Assembly: GCA_037127315.1 (NCBI GenBank)
Contig: JBBBDQ010000348.1
Location: forward strand, 2,479,501 to 2,543,500
Reading direction: 5' to 3'
Length of the DNA stretch: 64,000 bases
Source of the DNA: Ascarosepion bandense
Taxonomy: Eukaryota > Mollusca > Cephalopoda > Sepiida > Sepiidae
Shown here: positions 52,931 through 62,769 of the stretch, in pieces
How the letters are laid out: each line of letters begins with the position of its first letter
How positions within the stretch are numbered: the stretch's first letter is position 1
Notes under the pieces: model-generated
Seen by the model: only the letters and a program-made list of their open reading frames with translations
Databases searched by the model: none
What the model was told of the DNA's origin: nothing
Translations under genes and position numbers: made by a program

Positions 52931-53080
52931 TCAGATACTTCAATCCAAGGGAAAAAAGCAGGAAGGTAAATTCCAAAAACCCGATCCTAATTAATATTAA
53001 AAAGTTTATTTTAATATTAAAAAATGATACAGGAAGAGAGCTCCATGTAATAAAATATTACAGAGCAAATATATATTAAA
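52740..53080. repeat. Inverted PLE termini around a (TA)n axis
   Basis: GTATCATTTTTTAATATTAA, TTAATTAGGATC, GGAATTTACCTTCC (52785-52860) is mirrored at 52935-53030 with (TA)n at 52881-52926 exactly between the two. The two copies differ by several substitutions and a small indel. Confidence 0.8.
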
Positions 53081-53274
53081 AAAGGATTAATTCAAAGATG
53101 TTGAATGGCCATTTCGATATGAAGATCCCCGCGGGGGATAACACATCAGCTCAGCAACAGAAAAATCCTTTCAGAAACCCTTCTGAAAGGATTTTTCTGT
53201 TGCTGAGCTGATGTGTTATCCCCCGCGGGGATCTTCATATCGAAATGGCCATTCAACATCTTTGAATTAATCCT

Positions 53275-53282
<8 letters not shown>
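53075..53282. repeat. Perfect 102-bp palindrome with a 4-nt loop
   Basis: Left arm 53075-53176 and right arm 53181-53282 are exact reverse complements as far as I can check by eye, separated by ACCC. Arm landmarks: GGATTAATTCAAAGATGTTG, TTTCGATATGAAGATCCCC, CGCGGGGGATAACACATCAG, CAACAGAAAAATCCTTTCAG. Each arm includes a hammerhead-like frame with A9 changed (CTGATGT...ATATC-GAAATGG). (TA)n at 53280-53320 follows. Confidence 0.9.
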
Positions 53283-53320
<38 letters not shown>

Positions 53321-53322
<2 letters not shown>

Positions 53323-53440
53323 TAAGCAAGCCACTGGGGTGATGAGGGTTACATTGAAAGAACGAAAACGGTACAGAGGGTGTCGTAGAAAAGTTAAGAG
53401 ATTGATGGGAAACAAATAGTTAAAAGATGGCAATTGACGT
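53321..53440 (-). pseudogene. LINE family A tail remnant
   Basis: CCTAAGCAAGCCACTGGGGTG and GGGTTACATTGAAAG, then AAGATGGCAATTGACGTTGC, correspond to the decayed complement of the family A tail and KVNRHLLS codons. Confidence 0.5.
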
Positions 53441-53444
53441 TGCC

Positions 53445-53735
53445 ACCCCTATTCACATAGGAGAAGCCTCCATATGATCTGGCGTGTCTTAGACCCCTCG
53501 ACCACGAATGACGTTCAGTCTAAATGAAGTCAACTTAAGCCTTTAACACAACTATGTGAATAGGGATCGCAGGTTCAAATCCTGCCGAATGACACATATT
53601 TTCGTAATAAAATTTATCGTCAATAATCAGGACGGTAGAAATTATTATATATTACTGTTTGATTATAAACATAATATCTGCTTAAATACGAGTACCGATC
53701 AAAAATAAAATTCAAACAAATCAACGGTTGTTTAT
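53445..53735. mobile_element. SINE family T3, head folded back on itself
   Basis: The minus strand at 53447-53520 is the 5' half of the type II tRNA-like head (GTCATTCGTGGTCGAGGGGT, CTAAGACACGCCAGATC). The plus strand from about 53560 (CTATGTGAATAGGGATCGCA, GGTTCAAATCCTGCCGAATG, AC) is the 3' half plus the T3 tail. CCCCTATTCACATAG and CTATGTGAATAGGG are mutually inverted. Confidence 0.65.
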
Positions 53736-53789
53736 AAACAAGTTTCATTAATCATCGTTAACATATATTAAAGGAAATAATACACACAC

Positions 53790-54125
53790 ACACATATAGC
53801 CTGTTTTGCTCTACCACAGCTCATCAGTGTGGCTAGACGCATCCACTTGCCGGGATCGAAACTCGACCGACTTGGTGTTAATCGGAGTCGCTACCCGCTA
53901 AGCCATCGACGCATAGCATCAGAGAAAGGAAATTTTAACATGTTGTATATCAGCAGTGTTTACACACGCCAGTCACCAAGAGAACTCAATTCATTTCTGA
54001 AGAGTCCCGCATATAGCTGAAGTGGAAACTGTTTTTAAAATTTTCTTCTCTAGAGAGCTCAATCGAAATGAGAGCATAATATATTAGTCATTTACATACA
54101 TGTAAAGCCTGTTTCGCTGTATAAC
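53790..54125 (-). mobile_element. Ribozyme SINE family H subtype B, full unit preceded by a partial unit
   Basis: Minus strand from 54125: ATACAGCGAAACAGGCTTTA and AAATGACTAATATATTATGC are the 3' end of one unit. Then a full body: CTCTCATTTCGATTGAGCTC, TCTAGAGAAG, GGCGTGTGTAAACAC, and the best tRNA head in the window (GATGGCTTAGCGGGTAGCG, GTCGAGTTTCGATCCCGG; 53849-53912). The hammerhead (53804-53838) is GTC, TAG, CCACA, CTGATGA, GCTGTGGTAGAGC, AAAA. G12 is A and stem II is weakened. The 3' stem I strand is lost in a (TG)n run. Confidence 0.8.
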
Positions 54126-54370
54126 GGAAAATGAATGTCTATTATGTTTAATCATGAGCCGTTCTAAACATCGTATTTTGGCTTTAATTCCAGGTGTAAA
54201 TGAAGAAAAAACTTTGTCCAAAATTTGGAATTTTTTTTATTATGCTGGTTTTAAGGTTTTGGCTCACATGTGCCATCTTCAGAGAGGTTACGTGAGAGAC
54301 CTCATGATTAAACATAATAGACATTCATTGTCCGTTATATTTAACAGTATATGTTTAGAAAATTCTCTGC
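54122..54370. repeat. PLE foldback, hammerhead mutated at G12
   Basis: AACGGAAAATGAATGTCTAT, TATGTTTAATCATGAG (54124-54160) is inverted at 54300-54345. On the minus strand 54257-54282 reads CTGAAGA, TGGCA/GAGCC, AAAACC, with G12 changed to A. Related to 30418-30880. Confidence 0.65.
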
Positions 54371-54571
54371 TGCCTCGATACACTAAATATATATATGCAT
54401 GTGTGTGTATACGCACAGAAAGACATCAATATATAATTTTGTATAAGTTTGTAATAGAACAGATGCTCAATGCAACATAACAGAGCAAAAACTATATATT
54501 AATAAATATACATTATTAGTAAATTATTAATAGATTATTAGTAAATATATATATTGTCCCCCGTTTCATTG

Positions 54572-54595
54572 TTTCATACATTATGCAGTTATCAG
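54572..54595 (-). ncRNA. Decayed hammerhead-like core (PLE remnant)
   Basis: The minus strand reads CTGATAA, CTGCATAATGTAT, GAAACA. G8 is changed to A without a matching change at C3. Confidence 0.45.
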
Positions 54596-54749
54596 GTGCA
54601 TATTATGAACTGGTATTTTTCGAATTTAAATTATTATTTTAGGTATTAACGTTTCTAAAACTAGCGTCGTTATGAATTGTAAATTAGGTCTACAAATATT
54701 TTTATGTATTAGATGTATAATTTACTTAGGTTCATAGCAAAATCTAAAA

Positions 54750-54989
54750 GTGGAATAGGAAACTAGATTCGTGAAAGAACAGAAATAAATTTTAGGGACC
54801 GATTATTATTAACCTTACGTTGAGGGGGGCTTCACTAGTTTGTTTATACTGGCATGAAACGTTTGAATGGGCATTTCTTTTTAAGAATAAAAATTCAAAT
54901 TTTTAAAAATTAAAAATTAAAAAATTAAGAAAATAAAAGATGGATAAAGAAGAAATAAAAAATAAAACTCCTCATCGTGCTTAAAACGT

Positions 54990-55045
<56 letters not shown>

Positions 55046-55410
55046 CATCAGTGTGCACTTAAAAAATTATAACTTTATTTGTATTTGTGATAGAAATAAT
55101 CTGTAAACAAAGTTCAAAGTTTAATGTACCTAGTTTTAAGTATAGTTATTGAATATTATTTTATAAAAAAATTGCAAAAATTTTTAGATAAGTAAAAAAA
55201 TATTATTATTAAAATCGTATTATCTTTTATATTGCTAATAATAGAGGACATGTGGAAACTTAAATAAAATGTCAATAAAATCTTAAAAACGTAGATTTAT
55301 TTCTTTCTAATCCTTTTTACAAATTATTTCTATCACAAAAACAAATAAAGTCATAAATTTTTAAAGGCCACACGAATGTTATGGACATCATGTGTATATA
55401 TATATACATA
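54750..55410. other. No recognised feature; (TA)n
   Basis: AT-rich DNA with (TA)n at 54989-55044. TTATTTGTATTTGTGATAGA near 55076 returns inverted near 55325 (TTTCTATCACAAAAACAAAT), flanking about 250 bp. Confidence 0.4.
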
Positions 55411-55414
55411 TATA

Positions 55415-55710
55415 TATCCGCAGACAGATCTGTTTCGCTTTCTCACAGCTCATTAGTACGGTTAGACTCCGATTGCTTTTAACCCAGGAGTGAAACCCGA
55501 CCGAATTGACGTCAGTCGAAGATTCTACCTCTGAGCTACGGGCGATCGGTAGAAGGAGGCAGACTTTTTAGTGTGCATATTATCATTATACACGCCCAAT
55601 AGCTTAGAGTGTTCTAATTCACTGCTGAATGAACGATGCGTAGATGCCAGAGTAGCTACTGTTTTTCAAAGGCTACCATTCTTCCAGTGCTCAATAAGGC
55701 TGTGAAAGAA
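55415..55710 (-). mobile_element. Ribozyme SINE, family H subtype A, full unit, ribozyme decayed
   Basis: Minus strand: TTTACGCTTTCTTTCACAGC, CAGTAGCTACTCTGGCATCT, GGGCGTGTATAATGATAATA, tRNA head with box A GTAGCTCAGAGGTAGAATC and box B CGGGTTTCACTCCTGGG, then GTC, TAA, CCGTA, CTAATGA, GCTGTGAGAAAGC, GAAA, CAGATCTGTC, TGCGG. G5 is changed and stem II is broken, while the stem I pair CCGTA/TGCGG is kept. Confidence 0.8.
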
Positions 55711-55719
55711 AGCGTAAAA

Positions 55720-56055
55720 GATGTTTACCTTATGATTTGTCTACAAACAGCAAAATCTATCTGAAAATATGGGTGTAACATGTTTGCCAAATGTGTCATG
55801 CTGCTGATGATAACATATCATGCAGTGTAAAGCCGACAAAAAACTCGTATTTCTAATCTGTCGACAGGAGCGGTGTTTTTTTTTGGCTCAGACATTAATC
55901 ATGTTTTCTTGCCTCTTTTGTAATAATGGGAGGATCAGCACATAGGAAATGCTGTATCTTGTTAAATATATGAAGAGTGATGAGAATTTGTTGATGTTGA
56001 TATAGCATAGCAGACTTCTTGTCGATAAAATATTATTTTTCGCTAGACTCAAACT
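55720..56055. other. No recognised feature
   Basis: No motif was recognised. Confidence 0.3.
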
Positions 56056-56059
56056 TATA

Positions 56060-56375
56060 TTTGTCCTATCAGTTAGTCAGTTAAGTGACATACGCGATAC
56101 ACGCTTTGGGCGAGCATGTCTCGAAAGAAATATATCTGACTGTTGAGAAGATTATCCTGTGAGTTGCCATTGCTTTTCGCGGTAGAATTGTTGCAATCCA
56201 AGGCTATAGAACCCAGTCTGTACTATTATTTAACCCATAACTAGAGGAGAGAGACGGATTAATACCTTTCGCAAAGGTATTTATGCGTAAGTGAATACAA
56301 GGAATTGAATTGAAATTTGAACTCAGCAGCTTAATTCTTCGTTCCAAGACGATATCCACTGCACCACAATGAATA
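56060..56375 (-). mobile_element. tRNA-derived SINE (family T1), full length
   Basis: The minus strand begins with ATTGTGGTGCAGTGGATATC and ends with GATACACGC...GTATGTCACTTAACTGACTA at 56070. Box B is degraded. Confidence 0.8.
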
Positions 56376-56714
56376 TCCTTTGTTCTATCAGTTAATATAA
56401 AACCCTTAAAAGGATAATGGGATAATTTACAAGCTAATCGGTATTTTTGCTGTTTTTTATGTACTAGATCATCTCAGGAAGTAGATGATTATGGCTCTCC
56501 ATAATATCCGGTCTTTTGTATGTAACTTTTAACAATTTCATTTATATTCTGCATCTCATTAATATCATGGTTCTCCACAACTTTCTATATGGCGTGGCTT
56601 TTGACAGCTTTGCTCACTTTGTTAATGTCTCTTTACTCGTTCCGCTATGCATTCGTAAATTCTCGTTAGGTAAGTGGCTCGATGTCGTCTATCTCTTATG
56701 CTCTCGGCAGGATC

Positions 56715-58160
56715 TATGAAGGTTCTTCTTCTTCTTCACGAGCCGTGCCGTTTCAAGACGTAAGCGATCATGGACTTCCACTTGTTTGTGTCTCTTGTCG
56801 CTCTCAATATTTTTCCTCTTGGTATCTTTTCTAAGACCCGCTTCGCCAACCATTTTCTCAGACTTAACAGGTATGTCTCGCACTGTTTTCCTTTGTCTCT
56901 CCTTTCTTTTATCCGACCTGTGAGTATTAAGTCTTCTAGGCCCTCCTTCCTCATTACGTGTCCCAGGAACCTCATTTGTTTCTTTGTGATATTTAGTATG
57001 ATTTTTCTTCTCGTTTGCATCCTTTCCAATACCTCATCGTTGCACACATGCCCCGTCCATGGAATCTTCATTTCTGCTGCCTCATGTCTTTCTTTAATCC
57101 TTGATGAGATTGTCCAGCATTCACTTCCATACAGAAGAACAGATATCACGTAAGAATCCAGCACTCAGTTCTTTGTTTCTAATGAGATTTCCTGACTTTC
57201 ATTAATCTGGTTAGCTTCTGAAATGCGTCGTTGGCCACACCAATGCGTTTCTCCTTGTCGAATTTTCTACCCTTTTTCAAAATACTTCTCAGATATTCAA
57301 TTTTTTTTACTTACTCTTCGTGATATTTAGTATGAATTTTCTTCTTGTTTGCCCGACTTGTAGTTGACATTTCGGGCTCCTCCTTTTGCTGATGACCATA
57401 CATTCAGTTCTCCGTTCTTTCTCCTCTCTTTCGTTTGCTACCCTCTGTAGAAGGTCCTGCATTTTCTTTTCCATGTCTACTCTCAGCACCGTGTCATCCG
57501 CGTATCTGATATTGTTGAGACTGTGGCCGCCATTGAGGAATCCTGGAAAAGATCCGGTGAAAAAATACATCGTTGTCTTACGCCTCTTTTTATTTTTGCA
57601 TACCTTCTGATTTCACTTCCTATCCATACACAAGCGATTTGTTGCCAATATAGATTCTTGATTATCCTAACGTCTTTTCCGAAAATGTCGAAGTTGTCGA
57701 CCATCTCTATCAAGTCCTTGTGTCGTACTTTGCCTTCGCATAGTCTATAAAGCACAGTTAGAAGTTCTTTGTGACGGTGGTGCATATGCTACTATTACCG
57801 ATATATTGAGAGGCTTTCTTTTGATTTTAACTACTAGAATTCCTTCAGATATCTGGCAGTCTTCCGTGACACATTTTTTGTGTCCTTATCTAGTATAACG
57901 CCGACTCTTTTTTCAATATATTCACCTCCTGCGAATATAATTCTGAGCTCGTCACTGATGAAGTTTCTGTTGTTTGACCACCTCGTTTCACATAAGACTA
58001 AAATGTTTATATTCAACCTAGACATCTTCTGCTTCCAAATTTTGAGCTGCCCACAGTTGTTCTTAATTCTAATATTCCAGGTTCCAAGAGTTGTTTTTTG
58101 TTTGTTGCAAACAGTCTCAGAGTAACGTGCCTGTGACCCCTGTCGCTCATGACCATACAT
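56715..58160 (-). pseudogene. RTE-type LINE: endonuclease, RT and C-terminal domain with internal deletion
   Basis: Minus strand in order: endonuclease N-terminus LGTWNIRIKNNCGQLKIWKQ, MSRLNINILVLCETRWSNNR, YIEKRVGVILDKDTKNV (58085-57840, APE-type motifs TWN and ETRW), then RT fragments HKDLIEMVDNFDIFGKDVRI, IKRGVRQRCIFSPDLF (57730-57560), RYADDTVLRVDMEKKMQDLL (catalytic YADD, about 57510-57495), SECWTISSRIKERHEAAEMK, KKQMRFLGHVMRKEGLEDLI, WKSMIAYVLK (57120-56760). About half of the usual 3-kb length is missing, including most of the endonuclease. Frameshifts throughout. Confidence 0.85.
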
Positions 58161-58505
58161 TCCGGGCGATAGATAAATTCTGTGAAAACGTGTCACCTTT
58201 ACGCAGGGTAAGTTTCCAAACTCATCTACCTCGTTAAATATTCCGGACGATGGATAAATTCTGTAAAAATGTATTCCCTTTACGCAGAGTTAAGTTTTCC
58301 AAACTCATTCACCTCGTTATATATTCAGGGCGATGGATAAATTCTGTGAAGACATGTCCCCTTTACGCAGGGTTAATTTTTCCAAACGCATCTACCTCGT
58401 TATATATTCCGGGCGATGTATAAATTCTGTAAAAATGTCTCCTTTACGTAGGGTTAATTTTTCCAAACTCATCTACCTCGTTATATATTCTGGGCGATGA
58501 ATAAA
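58161..58505 (-). repeat. Tandem 82-bp monomers at the LINE 5' end
   Basis: Units begin (TCCGGGCGATGGATAAATTC on the plus strand) at 58161, 58242, 58325, 58408 and 58489 (period 81-83 bp), with CTTTACGCAGGGTTAA and CATCTACCTCGTTATATATT shared. They lie directly upstream of the endonuclease ORF on the minus strand, in the position of a 5' UTR. Repeated 5' monomers act as promoters in some LINEs. That role here is inference. Confidence 0.8.
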
Positions 58506-58509
58506 TTCT

Positions 58510-59259
58510 AACGTAACGAAAAATGACAAAATAATAATAATAATACTAATAATTTGGAATGATAAAAAATGGAACAAAACAACACATTGAAAGAATCCCT
58601 GGAAACCCCAGCTTAAGAGATATACAAAAAATTGTCTTATTAAGTACAGCCCACACACTAAGGAAAACTTTATCTATGTAATGCTGGGGATGATAGGGAA
58701 GATAGAAAAACATGAAATGGAGCCATAACAACACGCCACGACCTGCCTTAGGTCTCCCCGCAGACTTGGTTGGTAGTGAGAACAAAGCAGAAATCGAAAT
58801 ATAATGAAAAATAACATAATAATAATAATTTATTAAACGTTATGTATAAAGAAGTTTTATCGTCATTTTATTTTCCACTTGAGAGAGGCAATTGCTGGAC
58901 CCGGTGCGTGGCTTTGAGTAAAAAATGAGCAAACGAGAAACAGTCATTCATGCAAATGAGTAGGCCATTAGATAACTGCTATCAATTCCTGGATAGATCA
59001 AAATAAGAAATGAAATACTGGACGTGAGGGCTGCATATTCTTTGTATTTTCTAATTTTAAACAGGAGTATAAACGAAGATATGATTGGATTGGTAGGAGA
59101 AGCAATTGCGAAGTGTGCCTTAAGTTTGGTTTCATTATAGTGGGTTATCCATTATAGAGAAGTGTATTTGTGTGCTAAAATATAATAATTGAATTTGGCC
59201 TTTTTAATAGATAGCCCACTATAAGGGGGTATAAAACAAAAAATCACATTGTGTATAGA

Positions 59260-59305
<46 letters not shown>

Positions 59306-59455
59306 TATCAATGTTTTTTTTACAAATAAAAGTAATGTTTTTGGGTTGGTACAAAGTTAGTTAAAATGTTTATAGCAGCATAATTGCCAAATAGAATTTG
59401 TGCGTATGTATGCGTGTGCGTTTGTTAGGAGTGTCTTTGAAGTCTCTGTTCAGTC
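58510..59455. other. No recognised gene; (TA)n
   Basis: (TAA)n-type run at 58531-58552 and (TA)n at 59263-59303. Nothing else was recognised. Confidence 0.4.
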
Positions 59456-59466
59456 CATTCGGGTAA

Positions 59467-59719
59467 GTGGCTCAGCTAACAATGAAGAAGAAGACAAGAG
59501 AGAAACGAGAGGCAAGCATAATGCGATCGCCTGATGTGGTCAAGGGACGTGTTAATTATGCTCGTATTTTCTCAAATGGCGATGGTTCCTGCGTCGGCCT
59601 TTTATTTCGTCTTCAGGACTCCGAAAAAGTTATTTGGGAATTCACACCCGGGTTTAATTCTGGGCTTCCCATTGGACGATAAACAAAATTCACGTCGGCT
59701 CGCGAAAAAGGGTTCGTAA
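59467..59719 (+). other. Unrecognised overlapping open frames
   Basis: Two plus-strand frames are open over about 190 bp (one with KKKTREKREASIMRSPDVVK, FSNGDGSCVGLLFRLQDSEK; the other QMAMVPASAFYFVFRTPKKL). No family was recognised, and coding is doubtful. Confidence 0.2.
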
Positions 59720-59939
59720 AAGAAATTTGATATTTATTTTATTTTATATTTATTTTTAGTTTTCCACCGAAACATCTGCCTGGATCCCAGATGCGCAAAG
59801 ACCAATTTTGTTCATTTACTATCTGGACCTCTGAGGGCAGCCATCCGGTCATCCGCTTGCTTGGTATCACCACACCATGGTAAAAGAAAACTAGGATGAA
59901 TATCAGCCAATGGAAAAAGAAAAAATGAAAGTCAGAAAA

Positions 59940-60710
59940 TATAGTATTTCTCAGTACAAACAGATTATCCTATTGAATCATGGAGATCGAAACTTATATA
60001 GACATGGAGAATAGCAAATGCCCAATTACTGACTTTACTGTGCCAAAGAAATATTTACAAATACCAGGATCTGGTTAATGAGCTGAAGAAGGTGTGGAGG
60101 TTGGATATCAAACTAATTCCTGCAATAATCGGTGGTCTAAGACAGGGGTTCTCAGACCTTTTGACTTACGGACCCCAATATATTTCAAGTTTATTTCAAT
60201 GAATCCAAATCGAATATATTCCACATCATACTTTCTTAACTTGTTTTTGTTTTTTTAAAAATCACTTCCGTCTCTATAGCGTATTCTGTGTTGATTTCAT
60301 CTTGAGGTTTCCGTTTGAAAAATTTATCAATGGGTGACACTTGTACCCTGAAAAAAAAGTAAATTTGAACATCAAGTTCTTGTATGTGTAAAATAATTTT
60401 ATGTAAAAATAACGTTGACATGTAGTGGGCGATAGTACAAGCTTTTTTCATTTGATGACATTAATAAGTAAAAATAAATTGAAAATTAATACTTTGAATT
60501 TCACGTGATGAGTTAATCCACGAACACCCTATCCTATCCTTCCGGACCACGTGTGGTTTCCAGACCACAGTTTGAAAACTGCTGGACTAAGACACCACCT
60601 AAAAGAAAGAGAAATCTCTGAGAACTGGAATTGAGGCCAAAATTGTAGAACTCCAGATGACTGATATCTGTTAATCTGAGATTATTGTCTGAAAAGCTCT
60701 GAGCTGTATT
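59940..60710 (+). pseudogene. LINE C-terminal remnant split by a hAT MITE
   Basis: The reading TYIDMENSKCPITDFTVP, then YQDLVNELKKVWRLDIKLIP, AIIGGL before the insertion, and RHHLKERE then, in a shifted frame, AKIVELQMTD after it, matches the conserved C-terminal stretch of a non-LTR retroelement polyprotein (E..KYQDL..EVKR.W...IP.IIG.LG). The clade is uncertain. Confidence 0.55.
60143..60584. mobile_element. hAT-type MITE with 8-bp target duplication
   Basis: Termini CAGGGGTTCTCAGACCTTTT and (reverse) CAGCAGTTTTCAAACTGTGG form imperfect inverted repeats of the well-known hAT type. The flanks GTCTAAGA (60135-60142) and GACTAAGA (60585-60592) are an 8-bp duplication with one mismatch. Length is 442 bp with no transposase. 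It lies inside the LINE remnant. Confidence 0.85.
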
Positions 60711-60764
60711 TTGTTTCTCAGATCATGGCACAAGAAAACAATTTCTATTTACTCTGTCAGTGTG

Positions 60765-61070
60765 CGAGAAGGGTCAGTTAATTGCCATACTTGATACACG
60801 CTTGGGTGATCATGTCTCAAAAAAGGCATGCATGACTGGGCACAAGATTTTCCCGTAGTTGGTTGCCATTAAATTCTGCGGTAGACTGGTAGCCAATCCC
60901 AAAATATAGAATCCAATCTGTCCTGCTATTTAACCCATAGCGGGCGGCAGAAGTGACTTTATATCTCAACGGTATTTGTGCATATGCGAATGCAACAAAC
61001 TCAACTTGAATTCGAACTCGGATCTCTGATTTCTCATTCCAAGCCGATACCCAGTGCAGCCATGAATAAG
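60765..61070 (-). mobile_element. tRNA-derived SINE (family T1), full length
   Basis: The minus strand starts ATGGCTGCACTGGGTATCGG, CTTGGAATGAGAAATCAG, box B CGAGTTCGAATTCAAG, and ends GTATCAAGTATGGCAATTAA, CTGACCC. Confidence 0.85.
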
Positions 61071-61079
61071 CGTGTATCA

Positions 61080-61635
61080 CAAATGAGCCACCCTGAAATG
61101 ACTATTCGAGATCAATATAATAATAATTATATATTGTCAATCTGTGCCAATAGAAATGAACCTGATTACACTGAGATTTGCAAGTATCAGGATAAAGACC
61201 GACTGGAACCTGTCTTTCCCTTTTTTACCTTCTGTGCCCGAACGTGATTCCTCCAGTCGCCCGCCTTAAGAGATATGGCATTATTTATTTCCATCATTGC
61301 ACGAATGACTAGGTTGATATTATCCCTTTCTTAGTTTAACACGGCAGTCAGACAAATTTCAAAACAATGTTCAAAGAAGCAACCGCCACTCAGGGCGGTC
61401 TTAGCAAAACAAATACTCTGATTCTCAGTGGTAATGCTATACACTATCCCAGTTATTTGTCAAAGAAATAGACAAGCTCATAAAAATAGACCGATCTTTA
61501 AATTGAAGTTGCCATGTTGTAGATCATTTAGGCCACAGTTGTTCCATATATTATTAGAAGCATCTATACCACCGAACTACCTATACAACCAAGTCCTTCA
61601 CTGAGAAATCTAGTATCTAATCACTTCAGAAGTCT
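61080..61635. other. No recognised feature
   Basis: Short frames only. No motif. Confidence 0.3.
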
Positions 61636-61639
61636 ACGT

Positions 61640-62095
61640 TGCTTGCCACTGCAAATAGTCTACCTTCCCTGATAGCTACAATCTTCAAAAGTTTGAATGC
61701 AACGTCAATTGGTATCTAATAACTTCTTAATTTGTAACTACTTACATAAGTTTTACTTAATCCCATACCACCTACCATCCACCCATCCACCTACCATCCA
61801 CCCATCCACCCATCCACCCATCCACCTACCATCCACCCATCCACCTACCCATCCACCCATCCACCCATCCACCTACCATCCACCTACCATCCACCCATCC
61901 ACCCATCCACCTACCATCCACCCATCCACCTACCATCCACCCATCCACTTACCATCCACTTACCATCCACCCATCCACCCATCCACCTACCATCCACCCA
62001 TCCACCCACCATCCACCCATCCACCTACCATCCACCCATCCACCTACGATCCTTTTTTTTTTTTTTTGGTTTTTCCTTAATCTTTTTCTCTCTAT
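61640..62095 (+). repeat. LINE family A C-terminal remnant with (CATCCACC)n minisatellite
   Basis: [20 protein letters not shown] (about 61665-61725) is the end of a family A ORF. The 3' UTR then becomes about 275 bp of CATCCACC/CATCCACCTACC repeats (61773-62047), followed by T(14). This is the third different tandem array found in a family A 3' UTR. Confidence 0.75.
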
Positions 62096-62467
62096 AACTC
62101 CTGCCTTGCAAATTAAGGACTGTCGAAGGACTTTCAACATAAAATCCATGCAAAAGTAATTTTAATCTCTCGCACTTTTTACTTGCAGGAATTTTGTAAC
62201 GTTAGCATGAATGTTATTTTTTGTCGCCGCTTTTATAAGGTTAGTTTTCATAACGTTAGTCTGGAGGGAACTTTTGGTAATTCACTATTAGCGAGTTATG
62301 TTTGTCTGCATCTTTGCGTAACGTAAAACGTACTAACGAATTATTCGATTAAGGCACAATAATGCTCTCGGAAGGCTATAGAAATCGGAAACGCCAGAAC
62401 ACCCAATAATGAATACGTAGAATACCAAGAATACACTGAAACGATATTTATCTACCTCCCCAGCGAG

Positions 62468-62640
62468 GGAAAATATGGCACAAAGCCTTTTTAACGTGGG
62501 TATCCGGGCCCATAAACCCGGGCAAAAATTTATTATCTAGTATTACCAACACAAGACTCTACCCTTCGGTGGAATCTCGACATTTTATTACTCTCTGCTC
62601 AAAGGTAGAATACACTGAAACACGGAAACACGGTCAAGTC
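62468..62640 (-). repeat. Diverged inverted homolog of the 12.9-kb hairpin cluster
   Basis: On the plus strand ATCCGGGCCCATAAACCCGG, CTCTACCCTTCGGTGGAATC and TTACTCTCTGCTCAAAGGTA align in order with the reverse complement of 13090-12930. The CCGGG hairpin survives and the others have decayed. Confidence 0.6.
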
Positions 62641-62769
62641 TGAGTGTTTATATATTAATTTGTATGCCCACCTGATCCCATTAGCACAATCTATTCAGCA
62701 GATACATTTGCTGCCTAGAGATCCGGGTTCGATCATGCGTGTCGGTAATGACATTTTCTTCCTACATAA

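Noticed and set aside
53849..53912. Functional tRNA gene
   Set aside because: The tRNA-like fold is the head of a repeated SINE, lacks a proper acceptor stem and is joined to the SINE body.
61697..62080. 127-codon Pro/His/Thr-rich open frame
   Set aside because: It is the translation of the CATCCACC minisatellite joined to the end of a LINE remnant.
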